Shown here: positions 1-7,997 of the stretch, one piece after another
Layout: every line of letters starts with the position of its first letter
Position numbering within the stretch: the stretch's first letter is position 1
Assembly (NCBI GenBank): GCA_011526275.1
Contig: WTJP01000119.1
Span: forward strand, 3,507-19,679
From: Candidatus Arcticimaribacter sp.
GTDB lineage: Bacteria > Bacteroidota > Bacteroidia > Flavobacteriales > Flavobacteriaceae
Length of the DNA: 16,173 bases
Direction of reading: 5' to 3'
Notes under the pieces: generated by a model
What the model saw: the letters and a program-made list of their open reading frames with translations, nothing else
What the model was told of the DNA's origin: nothing
Database searches by the model: none
Translations under genes and position numbers: made by a program

Positions 1-1203
1 ACCTACAGCCGAGCTTTTCGAGAAAAGCAAGATCCTCTCTACCGAGAAGTAGTCGAAAAAACCATTGCCTTCCTCACTACTGAGCTCCAACACCCCTCTG
101 GTGGCTTTTATGCCTCGCTAGATGCCGATAGTTTAGACCGAAACGGACGACTTACAGAAGGGGCTTATTATGTGTGGACCAAGGAAGAACTCACTTCGCT
201 TGGGTTACTGAATCAAGCCCATTTTGAAGCTTATTTTGGGGTGAATCAAACTGGATATTGGGAGGAAGAGAACTATGTATTTTACCGCCTTGCCTCAGCA
301 GAAGAGTTTATTGAAGAAAATAAATTAAGCCCCGACTTCCACCTGCAAATCAATGCATGGGAGCAACAATTATTGAAGGTACGCAATCAAAGACCTCAAC
401 CGCGATTGGACGATAAAATAATTTGCAGTTGGAACGCCATGATTGGAAGGGGTTTATTGGAAGCCTACAGCACTTTTGGACAGGAGCATGTTCGTGGGTT
501 ACTCGAAAATGTATTGCAGTTTTTCCCCGCCCACTTTCACCGTGAAGACCACGGCCTTTATCGTTTGAACAAAGAAGGGGCAAGAGCAGTCAACGGCTTT
601 TTGGAAGATTATGCGCACCTTATCGCCTTTTATCTCGATGCCTATGAGCAGTTTTTCACCCTAGACCTTCTAGAGCATGTAACGGATCTTATTGACTACT
701 GTTTTCAGCATTTTTATACCGACGATAGTCCCTTTTTCCTTTTTTCAGAAGAAAGAGAACTCGTGGTCGAAACCCGCGAATTAAACGACAATGTGATTCC
801 TTCATCTAACGCTCTAATGGCCGAGAATTTATTGCGTGCTGGGGGACATTTGGGACGAACCGAATGGACCACACACGGGGAGGAAATGCTCGACGCCATG
901 GCGGAAGATCTCCTTGCCTATCCACGAGCACACAGTACGTGGTTGCGTTTATATCAACAAAGACGCAATGGAAGTCGAGAGGTTGTCGTTGTTGGACCAC
1001 AGGCAATACGCTGGATACAATCCCTTAAGAAAACGCCTCAAGCCGTTCAATTTTGGGCGGCAAGTGAAACCGCTGTAGAACTCCCTTTACTCCAACACCG
1101 TTTTCAAGCAGGAAAAACCCTCATTTACTTGTGCGAAAACAAGCAGTGTGGGCTTCCACTTAATCAACTCGAAGAAGCGAAAAAAGCGCTAAAGCTTATT
1201 TAG
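1..1203 (+). CDS. YyaL/SSP411-type thioredoxin domain-containing protein (5' truncated)
   Basis: The frame is open from the first base, so this is the C-terminal ~400 residues of a longer protein that begins upstream of the window. A GTG at 172 lies inside conserved sequence and is not the start. The family (DUF255/YyaL, human SPATA20) is usually about 670-700 aa, with an N-terminal thioredoxin-like domain (outside the window) followed by an alpha/alpha-barrel resembling glycan epimerases and glycosidases. The barrel is what is seen here: GGFYASLDADS and EGAYYVWT near the left edge, then KIICSWNAMIGRGL, NGFLEDYAHLIAFYLDAYE and NVIPSSNALMAENLL. The C-terminal CENKQCGLP is the usual family ending. 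The biochemical role of the family is not well established; a redox or sugar-related role is only inferred from folds. The gene is convergent with tsaB and their ends overlap by 8 nt. Confidence 0.9.
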   Translation, partial: TYSRAFREKQDPLYREVVEKTIAFLTTELQHPSGGFYASLDADSLDRNGRLTEGAYYVWTKEELTSLGLLNQAHFEAYFGVNQTGYWEEENYVFYRLASAEEFIEENKLSPDFHLQINAWEQQLLKVRNQRPQPRLDDKIICSWNAMIGRGLLEAYSTFGQEHVRGLLENVLQFFPAHFHREDHGLYRLNKEGARAVNGFLEDYAHLIAFYLDAYEQFFTLDLLEHVTDLIDYCFQHFYTDDSPFFLFSEERELVVETRELNDNVIPSSNALMAENLLRAGGHLGRTEWTTHGEEMLDAMAEDLLAYPRAHSTWLRLYQQRRNGSREVVVVGPQAIRWIQSLKKTPQAVQFWAASETAVELPLLQHRFQAGKTLIYLCENKQCGLPLNQLEEAKKALKLI

Positions 1204-1879
1204 CCGGGCTGGCGTTGGTATAGAAATCTTTGAGATAAAAAGGCTCAAAGTAAGCTACGTCTTCAAATTCTTTTTGCTTGTATTTCGCTGCAATCAAAGG
1301 CAACATGTCTTTGGCAGAAGGAACGCTAATATCGTCCCGGAAGAGGAAATCGTCGCCTTGACAAAAGGCTTTACACTTTTCTGCTCCACTTCCAAAAAGT
1401 ACTTTCTTTCCCGAAGGGAGTGCGTCGATCGTTTCCGCTGAAATAATCAAGGCCTTGGTCGCTTCTAAAGGGTGGTGATTTTGATCCATGGGTAATGCAA
1501 AGACCTCCATGCGACGTGCATCGATCATGGGCAACAAAACAGCCGCTTCATCCATTCGGCACTGCTGTGCCATTACAGCAAGAGAATTTACCGCCATTAA
1601 TGGAATATCATTGGCATAGCAAATTCCTTTGGCAGAAGAAACCCCTATACGCAGTCCTGTGTAAGAACCGGGCCCCATACTCACTCCCACACCATCCAGT
1701 GCGTTGATCTTTACACCTGCTTGAGCAAGAGCTTCTTCAATGAACAAATGCAAGTAGTCGCTATGACGAAAATCGGGGGAATTACTCTCTTTACAATACA
1801 GCAATTCTTCTCCTTTTGATACGGCCACAGAACAGTTGGTCGTCGCCGTTTCTAAATGTAATAAATAGGGTGTTGACAT
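1196..1879 (-). CDS. tsaB: tRNA threonylcarbamoyladenosine biosynthesis protein TsaB
   Basis: A 227-aa protein of normal length for TsaB, the ASKHA-fold partner that dimerises with TsaD in the cytoplasmic complex (TsaB/TsaD/TsaE) transferring threonylcarbamoyl from TC-AMP to A37 of ANN-decoding tRNAs (t6A). The N-terminal strand LLHLETATTNCSVAVS (residues 6-21) and the GPGSYTGLRIGVSSAKG block (about 69-85) are the diagnostic TsaB motifs. TsaB lacks the metal-binding histidines of TsaD, and none are evident here. The ATG at 1877-1879 lies only 4 nt after the stop of the dioxygenase-like gene, so the two are probably co-transcribed. The 3' end overlaps the convergent YyaL-like gene by 8 nt, leaving no room for a separate terminator. 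Confidence 0.95.
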   Translation of the reverse strand: MSTPYLLHLETATTNCSVAVSKGEELLYCKESNSPDFRHSDYLHLFIEEALAQAGVKINALDGVGVSMGPGSYTGLRIGVSSAKGICYANDIPLMAVNSLAVMAQQCRMDEAAVLLPMIDARRMEVFALPMDQNHHPLEATKALIISAETIDALPSGKKVLFGSGAEKCKAFCQGDDFLFRDDISVPSAKDMLPLIAAKYKQKEFEDVAYFEPFYLKDFYTNASPAK

Positions 1880-1883
1880 TAAT

Positions 1884-2852
1884 CTACCATGCTTTTAAAC
1901 CCAGTAATTTTTCGCCTAAGGGCGATAGTTGGGCTGTTTCATATTTTGTTTGCTCCCAGTTGCGTGGGTCGCCAGGAAAGGCGTATCCCTCGGGTGCAAT
2001 TCGATTTTTCCATGAATTAATTCGCCAGGTTTTGAGGGCGTCGTTGTCTTCCTCGGCCGGCATCATTGAAATATATTGAGCAATTCTAACTTTGTCTTGG
2101 GTGCGGTTAGGGCGTATCCCGTGGGGCAAGGTACTGTTGAAAATCAATAAATCTCCTGCTTCAAGTTTGACCTTGACCAACTTGTCTTCTAAGCCACTTA
2201 TATCGGGTTGAAAACGGTTGCGGTCTTCGGGTTGTGTTTTCTTCCATTCATCGTAATGGCGATAGAGCCATGGAATACACTGAAAACCTCCCATGTTTTC
2301 ATCGGTTTGATCGGCCAAAGCCAATACCCCTTGCACATTTTGTGGCTTGGTTTCTGGGTCATAATCCCAATGAATAAATCCCTTGTATTCAAAACCCGGT
2401 TGAATGGGGAAATTCAGATTAGCGCGATCGATGGTGACCCACAGTTTGGAGGTCCCCCAAACATCTGTAAATGCTTTATAGACCTTTTCAGTTTGTCGGT
2501 TGTTCCATAAACATTGGTGGTTGTACACCTCGACCATTCCTGTTCCAGCCAATTCTTTCATCTTCATCTCTGCCCGGGCATGGGTGTACCAGGTGGATGG
2601 GTCATCAGCTTTTTTTTCTTCGAATTCCCAAAGAAAATCAGCAGTGGCTTGCGCTTGTTCTTTCGGCACAGCTGCTTTTATAACCACATAGCCGTGCTGC
2701 TGCCAATGCGTCCATTGCGCTTCAGTGAGCAAATTGAGGGGTTCGTTGTTATGGCGTTGGTTGAGTTGAAGTACACTCGACTTAGCCGTAGAAGGGTTCC
2801 CAGGAATATCCAAGTGGGCATTTTCATAGCCCGTTGAAGCATTGTCTTTCAT
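1884..2852 (-). CDS. Phytanoyl-CoA dioxygenase (PhyH) family protein
   Basis: A predicted cytoplasmic non-heme Fe(II)/2-oxoglutarate-dependent oxygenase of 322 aa. The start is taken as the ATG at 2850-2852 (protein begins MKDNASTGYE); an in-frame TTG at 2885 would add 11 residues crossing a palindrome and is unlikely. The double-stranded beta-helix ligands are visible: H161 and D163 in the FIHWDYD segment, distal H244 in STLPHGIRPN, and R256 in KVRIAQYI twelve residues later as the probable 2-oxoglutarate carboxylate anchor. The N-terminal 'WQQHGYVVIKAAVPKE' is the typical PhyH opening. The substrate cannot be told; family members hydroxylate fatty acyl-CoAs, ectoine, small metabolites and antibiotics precursors. 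It sits between the tolC-type gene (59 nt away) and tsaB (4 nt away). No functional link to either neighbour is evident. Confidence 0.88.
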   Translation of the reverse strand: MKDNASTGYENAHLDIPGNPSTAKSSVLQLNQRHNNEPLNLLTEAQWTHWQQHGYVVIKAAVPKEQAQATADFLWEFEEKKADDPSTWYTHARAEMKMKELAGTGMVEVYNHQCLWNNRQTEKVYKAFTDVWGTSKLWVTIDRANLNFPIQPGFEYKGFIHWDYDPETKPQNVQGVLALADQTDENMGGFQCIPWLYRHYDEWKKTQPEDRNRFQPDISGLEDKLVKVKLEAGDLLIFNSTLPHGIRPNRTQDKVRIAQYISMMPAEEDNDALKTWRINSWKNRIAPEGYAFPGDPRNWEQTKYETAQLSPLGEKLLGLKAW

Positions 2853-2861
2853 GTTGTATCG

Positions 2862-2880
2862 CTTTAGGGTTAACCTAAAG
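2862..2880. promoter_or_regulatory. Palindrome in the leader of the dioxygenase-like gene (possible operator)
   Basis: A 7-bp inverted repeat, CTTTAGG and CCTAAAG separated by GTTAA, ends 9 nt before the ATG. Read on the minus strand it is preceded at 2887-2894 by TAGATTTT, one mismatch from the Bacteroidota -7 element TAnnTTTG. The palindrome would then lie at or just after the transcription start, a position suitable for a repressor operator or a 5' UTR hairpin. It is not followed by a T-run on the minus strand, so it is not a terminator for the upstream tolC-type gene. A regulatory role is inferred from symmetry and position only. Confidence 0.35.
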
Positions 2881-2911
2881 TACAAAAAAATCTATACTCC
2901 TTAAATCACGC

Positions 2912-4351
2912 TTAGATGCTAAGCGGAACCCCAAAATAGAATTCCACCACCTTTAACTTAAAGATGTAATCGTACTTAGCTCGTACCTCATCGGAAACTG
3001 CTGCCTCATAGCGTTGCTTAATTTGAGCATAATCAAACGAGTTTAACACCCCAGCTTCAAAACGTTTTTGTGCATTTTCAAAAGCGTTCAAACGCGTTTG
3101 TGAAGTGCGTTGCGCTGCTTCATAAAAGGTGAAAGCCCCCTTGGCGTCGTTATACGCTTGGTTGATATTGGTCTCCAAATCGAGCTGTTGCTGCTCCTTT
3201 TGGTTCTTGGTGCGTTCGAGATTAATTCTACTGCGTTTTAAGTTGTTCTTGGCAGAAAATGCATTGAAGATGGGAATACTCAACTGTATCCCAAAATTAT
3301 GCCCATCGTTTAAGCCCAATTGATCGGCTATAGGGAGTGGCGCAACTACCTCGCGCTCTTCAACACGGGTATTAACCACTTCGCCGGTTGAACGCACAAA
3401 TCCAATTGGAACGTCGGTGAACTCGCCTGTACCACGCAAACGGTCGGCATAAGACAAACGGGTGCTGTATCCATAAAATGCACTTAAACGGGGTTGCATG
3501 TTCCCTTTCGCTAGAGCGATATCGGTTTCTGCAATTTCCACATTGGTGTCGGCAAGTTTGATATCGTTACGGAAACTCAAGGACTTTACGTAAATCGCTT
3601 TAGGCGATTCTCCCATTACCTCAGAGAAAGGAACCTCTACATCGATCATCTCAATGGCAAAGTCCTCATAGTCGGTGATGTTCAACAACTGCGCTAAGTT
3701 GATTTTGGCTAAACGTAAATTATTTTCAGCTTGAACAACGGCTTGTTCTTGGGTAGCAATAGTCGCTTCGAGTTCGAGGTTATCTGCAATAGTCAGTACC
3801 CCGGAAGCTATCAATTCTTTGGTGCGCTTAAGGTCGTTATTTGAAACGGCCAATTGCGCTTTTTGTACACCCAAAATTTCTTGATTGAACATGATTTGCA
3901 AATACCCATTAGCAACCAATAGCGAGATATCATCGCTTATATCAGCCAATTGATACTGGCGAGCCAATAGAGCCAAATTAGCGCGGTGCAACTGGTTAAA
4001 GTTTTGCTTCCCCCCATAAACATCTACCCCCATGTTAATCCCTGCTGAGGAGAATTGAGTGGTCACATTTTCCAAGAGACCGGTGGTGATGTTTTGGTTC
4101 AAACCAATGTTCCAAGAGTGGTTGGCGTTGGCATTAATCGATGGCAAGAAATTGGCAAAAGCTGTGCGTTTATCAATCTCTGCCGAAGCGTACTCGAGTT
4201 GGTTTTGACGGATGGTGATGTTGTTCTCCAAGGCCAATTCCACACATTCTTGTAGGGTGTATTGTTTTTGTTGTGCCCATAGGGTTCCTCCAAAAAGCAA
4301 GGCCAAAGAAAAAGTAAGGAAAGACTGTTTTTTCATAGGGTGTTTATTCAT
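2912..4351 (-). CDS. TolC family outer-membrane efflux channel
   Basis: A 479-aa outer-membrane efflux protein, the trimeric channel of the tripartite export system encoded just upstream. The N-terminus carries a signal peptide (hydrophobic FLTFSLALLFGGTLWA, cleavage probably before or near AQQK). The mature part starts with YTLQECVELALENNITIRQNQLE, the standard opening of the first OEP repeat. Two long alpha-helical repeats follow (roughly residues 30-240 and 265-475), with SIPIFNAFSAKNNLKRSR opening the second-repeat helix and a C-terminal KVVEFYFGVPL segment. The first ATG (4349-4351) overlaps the adaptor gene's stop as ATGAATAA, fitting translational coupling. A second ATG at 4334-4336 (MKKQSFLTF...) makes an equally good signal peptide and could be the real start. 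It is the last gene of the pump operon; the dioxygenase-like gene follows after 59 nt. Confidence 0.93.
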   Translation of the reverse strand: MNKHPMKKQSFLTFSLALLFGGTLWAQQKQYTLQECVELALENNITIRQNQLEYASAEIDKRTAFANFLPSINANANHSWNIGLNQNITTGLLENVTTQFSSAGINMGVDVYGGKQNFNQLHRANLALLARQYQLADISDDISLLVANGYLQIMFNQEILGVQKAQLAVSNNDLKRTKELIASGVLTIADNLELEATIATQEQAVVQAENNLRLAKINLAQLLNITDYEDFAIEMIDVEVPFSEVMGESPKAIYVKSLSFRNDIKLADTNVEIAETDIALAKGNMQPRLSAFYGYSTRLSYADRLRGTGEFTDVPIGFVRSTGEVVNTRVEEREVVAPLPIADQLGLNDGHNFGIQLSIPIFNAFSAKNNLKRSRINLERTKNQKEQQQLDLETNINQAYNDAKGAFTFYEAAQRTSQTRLNAFENAQKRFEAGVLNSFDYAQIKQRYEAAVSDEVRAKYDYIFKLKVVEFYFGVPLSI

Positions 4352-5474
4352 TTTCAGCGTTTTCTTCCTCGCCTATTTTCTTTTCTTCCGTTTTGTTCCA
4401 GACTTTGATTTTATCCTCCAAAGTGATCCCAGAAACAACCTCTACATTAATCCCGTCGGAGATGCCAATTTCAATGTCTTTGCGTTCAAACTTTTGTTCT
4501 CCCACTTGAATTTCGACATAGGCCTGCTCGGTAGTTTTATCGAACTGTAGCAAGGCTTCCGGTAAAGCCAAAATACTGTCTTTACGTTCCAAGACTAACG
4601 CGGCATTGGCGCTGTATCCTGCACGTACAAAGAAATCATCGTCTAAGGTTACATCGCCTTCAATTTTAAATTGAACTGCCCCTTGCTCTTCGTTTCCTTT
4701 TGGAGCAATGAACTTTAACTTGGCATCGAACGTCTTGTCTTGAATAGCTGCAAGACTTACGTCGAGTGGCATTCCAATCTTCATCTTCCCAACCTCGGCT
4801 TCATCGACTTTTCCTTCAAAAATCATCTTCTTTAAATCGGCGATAATAGCAATGGTCGTTCCTGCATTAAAGGCGTTACTGGCGATCACCTGTCCTCCTT
4901 CTTTTACCGGCAACTCTAATACCGTCCCCGAAACTGTAGCGCGAACGTTGGTATTGGCTGAAGCCGATCCACCTGCCGATCCTAGCTTGATGATCTCGTA
5001 ATCGCTTTGGGCGTTGTTTACATCTTGCTTTGCACGGTTGTAATTCAATTCTGCCGTTTGAAATTCTTGTTGTGAAATGATTTCCTTTTCAAACAAACTT
5101 TTGTTTCGCTTGTATTCTATTTCCGAATTTTTCAAAACAATTTTCGCATTGGCCAAACGACCTTTAGCGCTGTTCAATTGTCCTTCGTCGGCTACAACTT
5201 TAATTTTTGCCAGTAGCTGCCCTTCTTGAACAAAGTCGCCTTCTTCAACAAAGAGGGACTCTAGAATTCCTTGTACTTGAGGCTTTACTTCGACTTCGTC
5301 TTCAGGGATTACTTTCCCTGTGGCAACGGTTTTCTTCTCTATGGAAGTAATGAGTGCCGTTTGTGTTTCATAGGTAATGCTTGCCGTGCTGTTCGACTTA
5401 ATAAAGTAAGCAGCTGCAAAGAGCACCCCAAAAAGGATGAAGGCAATGAGTGAATAACGGACGATTTTGTTCAT
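4344..5474 (-). CDS. HlyD/MacA-family periplasmic adaptor subunit
   Basis: A 376-aa membrane fusion protein that would bridge the inner-membrane ABC permeases to the TolC-type channel. A single N-terminal membrane anchor (about residues 7-25) is followed by a periplasmic part. The first half-lipoyl segment is ATGKVIPEDEVEVKPQVQG with VEEGDFVQEGQLLAKI (about 50-90). A helical hairpin rich in Lys, Glu and Asn follows (about 95-165), then the second half-lipoyl segment VRATVSGTVLELPVKEGGQV and the beta-barrel and membrane-proximal domains. The 'VKEGGQV' and 'KIGMPLDVSLAAI' stretches match MacA-type adaptors better than RND adaptors. The C-terminus is strongly charged (KTEEKKIGEEENAENE). It lies 26 nt after the second permease gene, and its stop overlaps the tolC-type start by 8 nt. 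The transported substrate is unknown. Confidence 0.92.
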   Translation of the reverse strand: MNKIVRYSLIAFILFGVLFAAAYFIKSNSTASITYETQTALITSIEKKTVATGKVIPEDEVEVKPQVQGILESLFVEEGDFVQEGQLLAKIKVVADEGQLNSAKGRLANAKIVLKNSEIEYKRNKSLFEKEIISQQEFQTAELNYNRAKQDVNNAQSDYEIIKLGSAGGSASANTNVRATVSGTVLELPVKEGGQVIASNAFNAGTTIAIIADLKKMIFEGKVDEAEVGKMKIGMPLDVSLAAIQDKTFDAKLKFIAPKGNEEQGAVQFKIEGDVTLDDDFFVRAGYSANAALVLERKDSILALPEALLQFDKTTEQAYVEIQVGEQKFERKDIEIGISDGINVEVVSGITLEDKIKVWNKTEEKKIGEEENAENE

Positions 5475-5500
5475 AACAAGGGTTCTTATTTAATTATATT

Positions 5501-6775
5501 TTATTCTTCTCTTAAAGCGTCGATGGGCTTGATGCTCACGGCGCGCTGTGCTGGGATTAAACCAATGAGTGTTCCTAAAGTCACCATGATTGCCAAGGCG
5601 CCTAAAACAAAGGATATAGGGACGGTGGGATTGGTATAGGGGAAATCTTCGAGATTGGCGGTTCCTGCATTGATTCCTGCCAAGACAAAGGCCCCTAGGA
5701 CAATTCCAAAAATTCCTGCAATTACCGTAAGGAAAACAGACTCCAAGATGATTTGCATGCGCACTTCAGAAGGAGTAGCGCCAAGGGCACGACGCACACC
5801 TAGTTCTTTGGTGCGCTCTTTAACAGAAATCAGCAAGATGTTTCCAATACCGATTACTCCCGCAATGATGGTAGCAATTCCAACCACCAGTGACAAGAAG
5901 GTCATCCCGCGGGCAAAGCCCATGATACGGTTGAAGACTTCTCCTAGATTAAATGATCCAAAAGCTCGCTCATCGCGCGGATCTACTCGGTGAATGCGTT
6001 TTAGGGTTTGCTTTACGTTCTTTTCAACAGCAACTACATCGACATCGTCAAAGGCTGCAATGGTGAGCCAATCGACATTGTCTCCTGTGTTGTAGAGTTT
6101 TTGGAAAGTCGCGAATGGAATAAAGACATCGCCGTCACTTTCAAAACCACCGCCTTGAACGTATTTGTGTACGCCAATAACTTGAAAATAGATGTCATCG
6201 ATTCGAATGAACTGCCCTACCGGCTCCTCTCCATCTTCAAAGAGTTCCTTTTGGGTGCGTTCTCCAATCACACACACCTTGCGGGCTTCATCGATATCCG
6301 ACTGGTTAATGAAACGCCCATTGTTGTAGATTTTCTTGGTGGCGATTTTTGTGTATTCAGGGAAGTCACCATAAATATTATAAGTCCCCGATTTTGTTCC
6401 GCGTACAATTTGTGAACCGGTTCCTCCAAAGACGCCACGTGCATTGCGGGGAGCGATGAATTGAATTTCTGGAACGTTGTTTTTTAAAATCTGTGCGTCT
6501 TGTAGTTTCAATTGAGGATTGCGTCCTGTCTTAAAACCATCGTAGGGCATACTGGTACTTTGTGCCCAAACAAACATGGAATTCATGGCAATGTTTTCAA
6601 ACTCGCGTTCAAAACCGTTGTCTAGTCCGTTGGCTGAGCCCGAAAGTGCGATGTAAATAAAAATACCCCACAACACCCCAATCACGGTAATGATGGTACG
6701 TACTTTGTTTTTTTGGATGGATCCAAAAATCTCTTGCCAAGTATCGCGGTCGAAAATAATTTTTAAACTATTCAT
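5501..6775 (-). CDS. MacB-like ABC transporter permease (second of pair)
   Basis: A 424-aa type VII (MacB/LolCE-like) inner-membrane permease. It has one N-terminal membrane helix after the amphipathic IFDRDTWQEIFGSIQKNKVRT, a large periplasmic MacB_PCD domain (about residues 45-275), and three C-terminal helices of the FtsX domain (about 285-420). The cytoplasmic coupling sequence KERTKELGVRRALGATPSEV lies after the second helix and is the hallmark of the family. It has no fused ATPase, unlike E. coli MacB. It resembles the neighbouring permease along its whole length, so the two probably form a heterodimer served by the separate ATPase. Its ATG overlaps the stop of the first permease as ATGAATAG (8 nt). 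Confidence 0.92.
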   Translation of the reverse strand: MNSLKIIFDRDTWQEIFGSIQKNKVRTIITVIGVLWGIFIYIALSGSANGLDNGFEREFENIAMNSMFVWAQSTSMPYDGFKTGRNPQLKLQDAQILKNNVPEIQFIAPRNARGVFGGTGSQIVRGTKSGTYNIYGDFPEYTKIATKKIYNNGRFINQSDIDEARKVCVIGERTQKELFEDGEEPVGQFIRIDDIYFQVIGVHKYVQGGGFESDGDVFIPFATFQKLYNTGDNVDWLTIAAFDDVDVVAVEKNVKQTLKRIHRVDPRDERAFGSFNLGEVFNRIMGFARGMTFLSLVVGIATIIAGVIGIGNILLISVKERTKELGVRRALGATPSEVRMQIILESVFLTVIAGIFGIVLGAFVLAGINAGTANLEDFPYTNPTVPISFVLGALAIMVTLGTLIGLIPAQRAVSIKPIDALREE

Positions 6776-7997
6776 CTCTTAAGGCAACTATGGGTTTAAT
6801 ACTAGCGGCGCGTTTGGCCGGAACATAACCAGCAATCCCGCCAAAAAGGATCAGGATTAAGGTTGAAAACAGGGCGGTTTCCATATCGATGTATGGATTC
6901 TTTATAAAATAATCCTCCAGGGTCTCACCAATATTATTTAGGATAAAAACGCCTATAGCCATGCCAACAAAACCTGAAATCGTAGTGATAAAAATCGATT
7001 CTTGTAAAATCATTTGAATCACCGATTTTGGCGTAGCACCCAAGGCTTTTCGAATCCCCAGCTCTTTGGTGCGTTCTTTTACTACAAAAACCATGATGTT
7101 CGAAATCCCAATGATTCCAGCGATTAAAGTCCCTAAACCAACAAAGGTTACAATCAACTGTAATACGTTGGCAAACTGTTGGTTCTGTTTTAACTGGTCA
7201 GCAACATTTCGAATAAAAATCCCTCTTGGGTCGGAAGGGGCAATCGATTTTTTGTCTTTCAAATAGGTGCGTAATTCTTTTTCAAATGCCAAGGCTCCTG
7301 CATGTCCCAATTCAGGACGGAAAGCCACTATGATTTGATCTACCTTGTCATTTCCTTTTTCTAAGGACTGGCGTGTGGTGTATGGAATGTAAATGAAACG
7401 TTCTTCGTTGTCTCCTCCATCGTCTTGGAACACCCCAACAACTTTAAAAACGCTGTTTCCCACATCGATAAACTTACCGATTGGATCTTCCTGCTTGAAT
7501 AAATCAAGCGCTACCAAACGACCAATTACGGCGTGCTTACTTTTGTTTTTTACATCGAGTTCATTGATGTAACGCCCTTTCATGATGATGGTTTTTTCAG
7601 CATACTGATGGTCGGGTGCTACCCCACGAGTCGTGTAGTTGTCGAATTCGTTCTTGTAACGCACCGACGCCCCTCTGGAAATGCGAGGAGTGATATATTC
7701 TAAAAAGAAAGAAAAATTCTGCTTGATATCGGCCAAATCACTGTTTTCAAATTCAATGCGACGGTTGGCCTTAAAACCGCGGTAGGGTTTAGAAGTTCGA
7801 CCGGCGAAAAGATAAAGGGTGTTGGTCGCGTCGTCTAGGAAAAATTCTTTGAAGGTGTTTTTTAAACCGTTTCCAAAGCCAAAAAGGATAATGAAAATCA
7901 GGATCCCTAAAGCCACGGTAAAGCCCGAAAGAAAGGTGCGTAGCTTATTCTTTCGAATGGTTTCAAATATTTCTTGCCAGCGGTCTCTATTGAACAT
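6768..7997 (-). CDS. MacB-like ABC transporter permease (first of pair)
   Basis: A 409-aa paralogue of the next permease with the same plan: N-terminal MFNRDRWQEIFETIRKNKLRT leading into a membrane helix, a periplasmic MacB_PCD domain (about 45-265), and three C-terminal membrane helices. KERTKELGIRKALGATPKSV is the ATPase-coupling loop, and the end is PAKRAASIKPIVALRDE. In the family these permeases do not carry substrate through the membrane; they act as mechanotransmitters that drive periplasmic cargo through the adaptor and TolC. Whether that holds here is inference. The start overlaps the ATPase gene end by 11 nt and its stop overlaps the second permease by 8 nt, so the three are tightly coupled. 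Confidence 0.92.
   Translation of the reverse strand: MFNRDRWQEIFETIRKNKLRTFLSGFTVALGILIFIILFGFGNGLKNTFKEFFLDDATNTLYLFAGRTSKPYRGFKANRRIEFENSDLADIKQNFSFFLEYITPRISRGASVRYKNEFDNYTTRGVAPDHQYAEKTIIMKGRYINELDVKNKSKHAVIGRLVALDLFKQEDPIGKFIDVGNSVFKVVGVFQDDGGDNEERFIYIPYTTRQSLEKGNDKVDQIIVAFRPELGHAGALAFEKELRTYLKDKKSIAPSDPRGIFIRNVADQLKQNQQFANVLQLIVTFVGLGTLIAGIIGISNIMVFVVKERTKELGIRKALGATPKSVIQMILQESIFITTISGFVGMAIGVFILNNIGETLEDYFIKNPYIDMETALFSTLILILFGGIAGYVPAKRAASIKPIVALRDE

Noticed and set aside
172..174. GTG as start of the YyaL-like gene
   Set aside because: The frame is open to base 1 and encodes conserved family sequence before this codon, so the gene is truncated by the window edge.
2208..2837. Several plus-strand open frames across the dioxygenase-like gene
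   Set aside because: All overlap a gene with intact Fe(II) and 2-oxoglutarate residues; their sequences look like random translation (hydrophobic, Cys- and Trp-rich).
2862..2880. Palindrome as a terminator for the TolC-type gene
   Set aside because: On the minus strand the T-run precedes rather than follows the stem, and the stem is AT-rich and short.
6008..6415. 135-codon open frame on the plus strand inside the second permease gene
   Set aside because: It lies wholly within a clear MacB-like permease with intact motifs, has no recognisable domain and no promoter-like signal.
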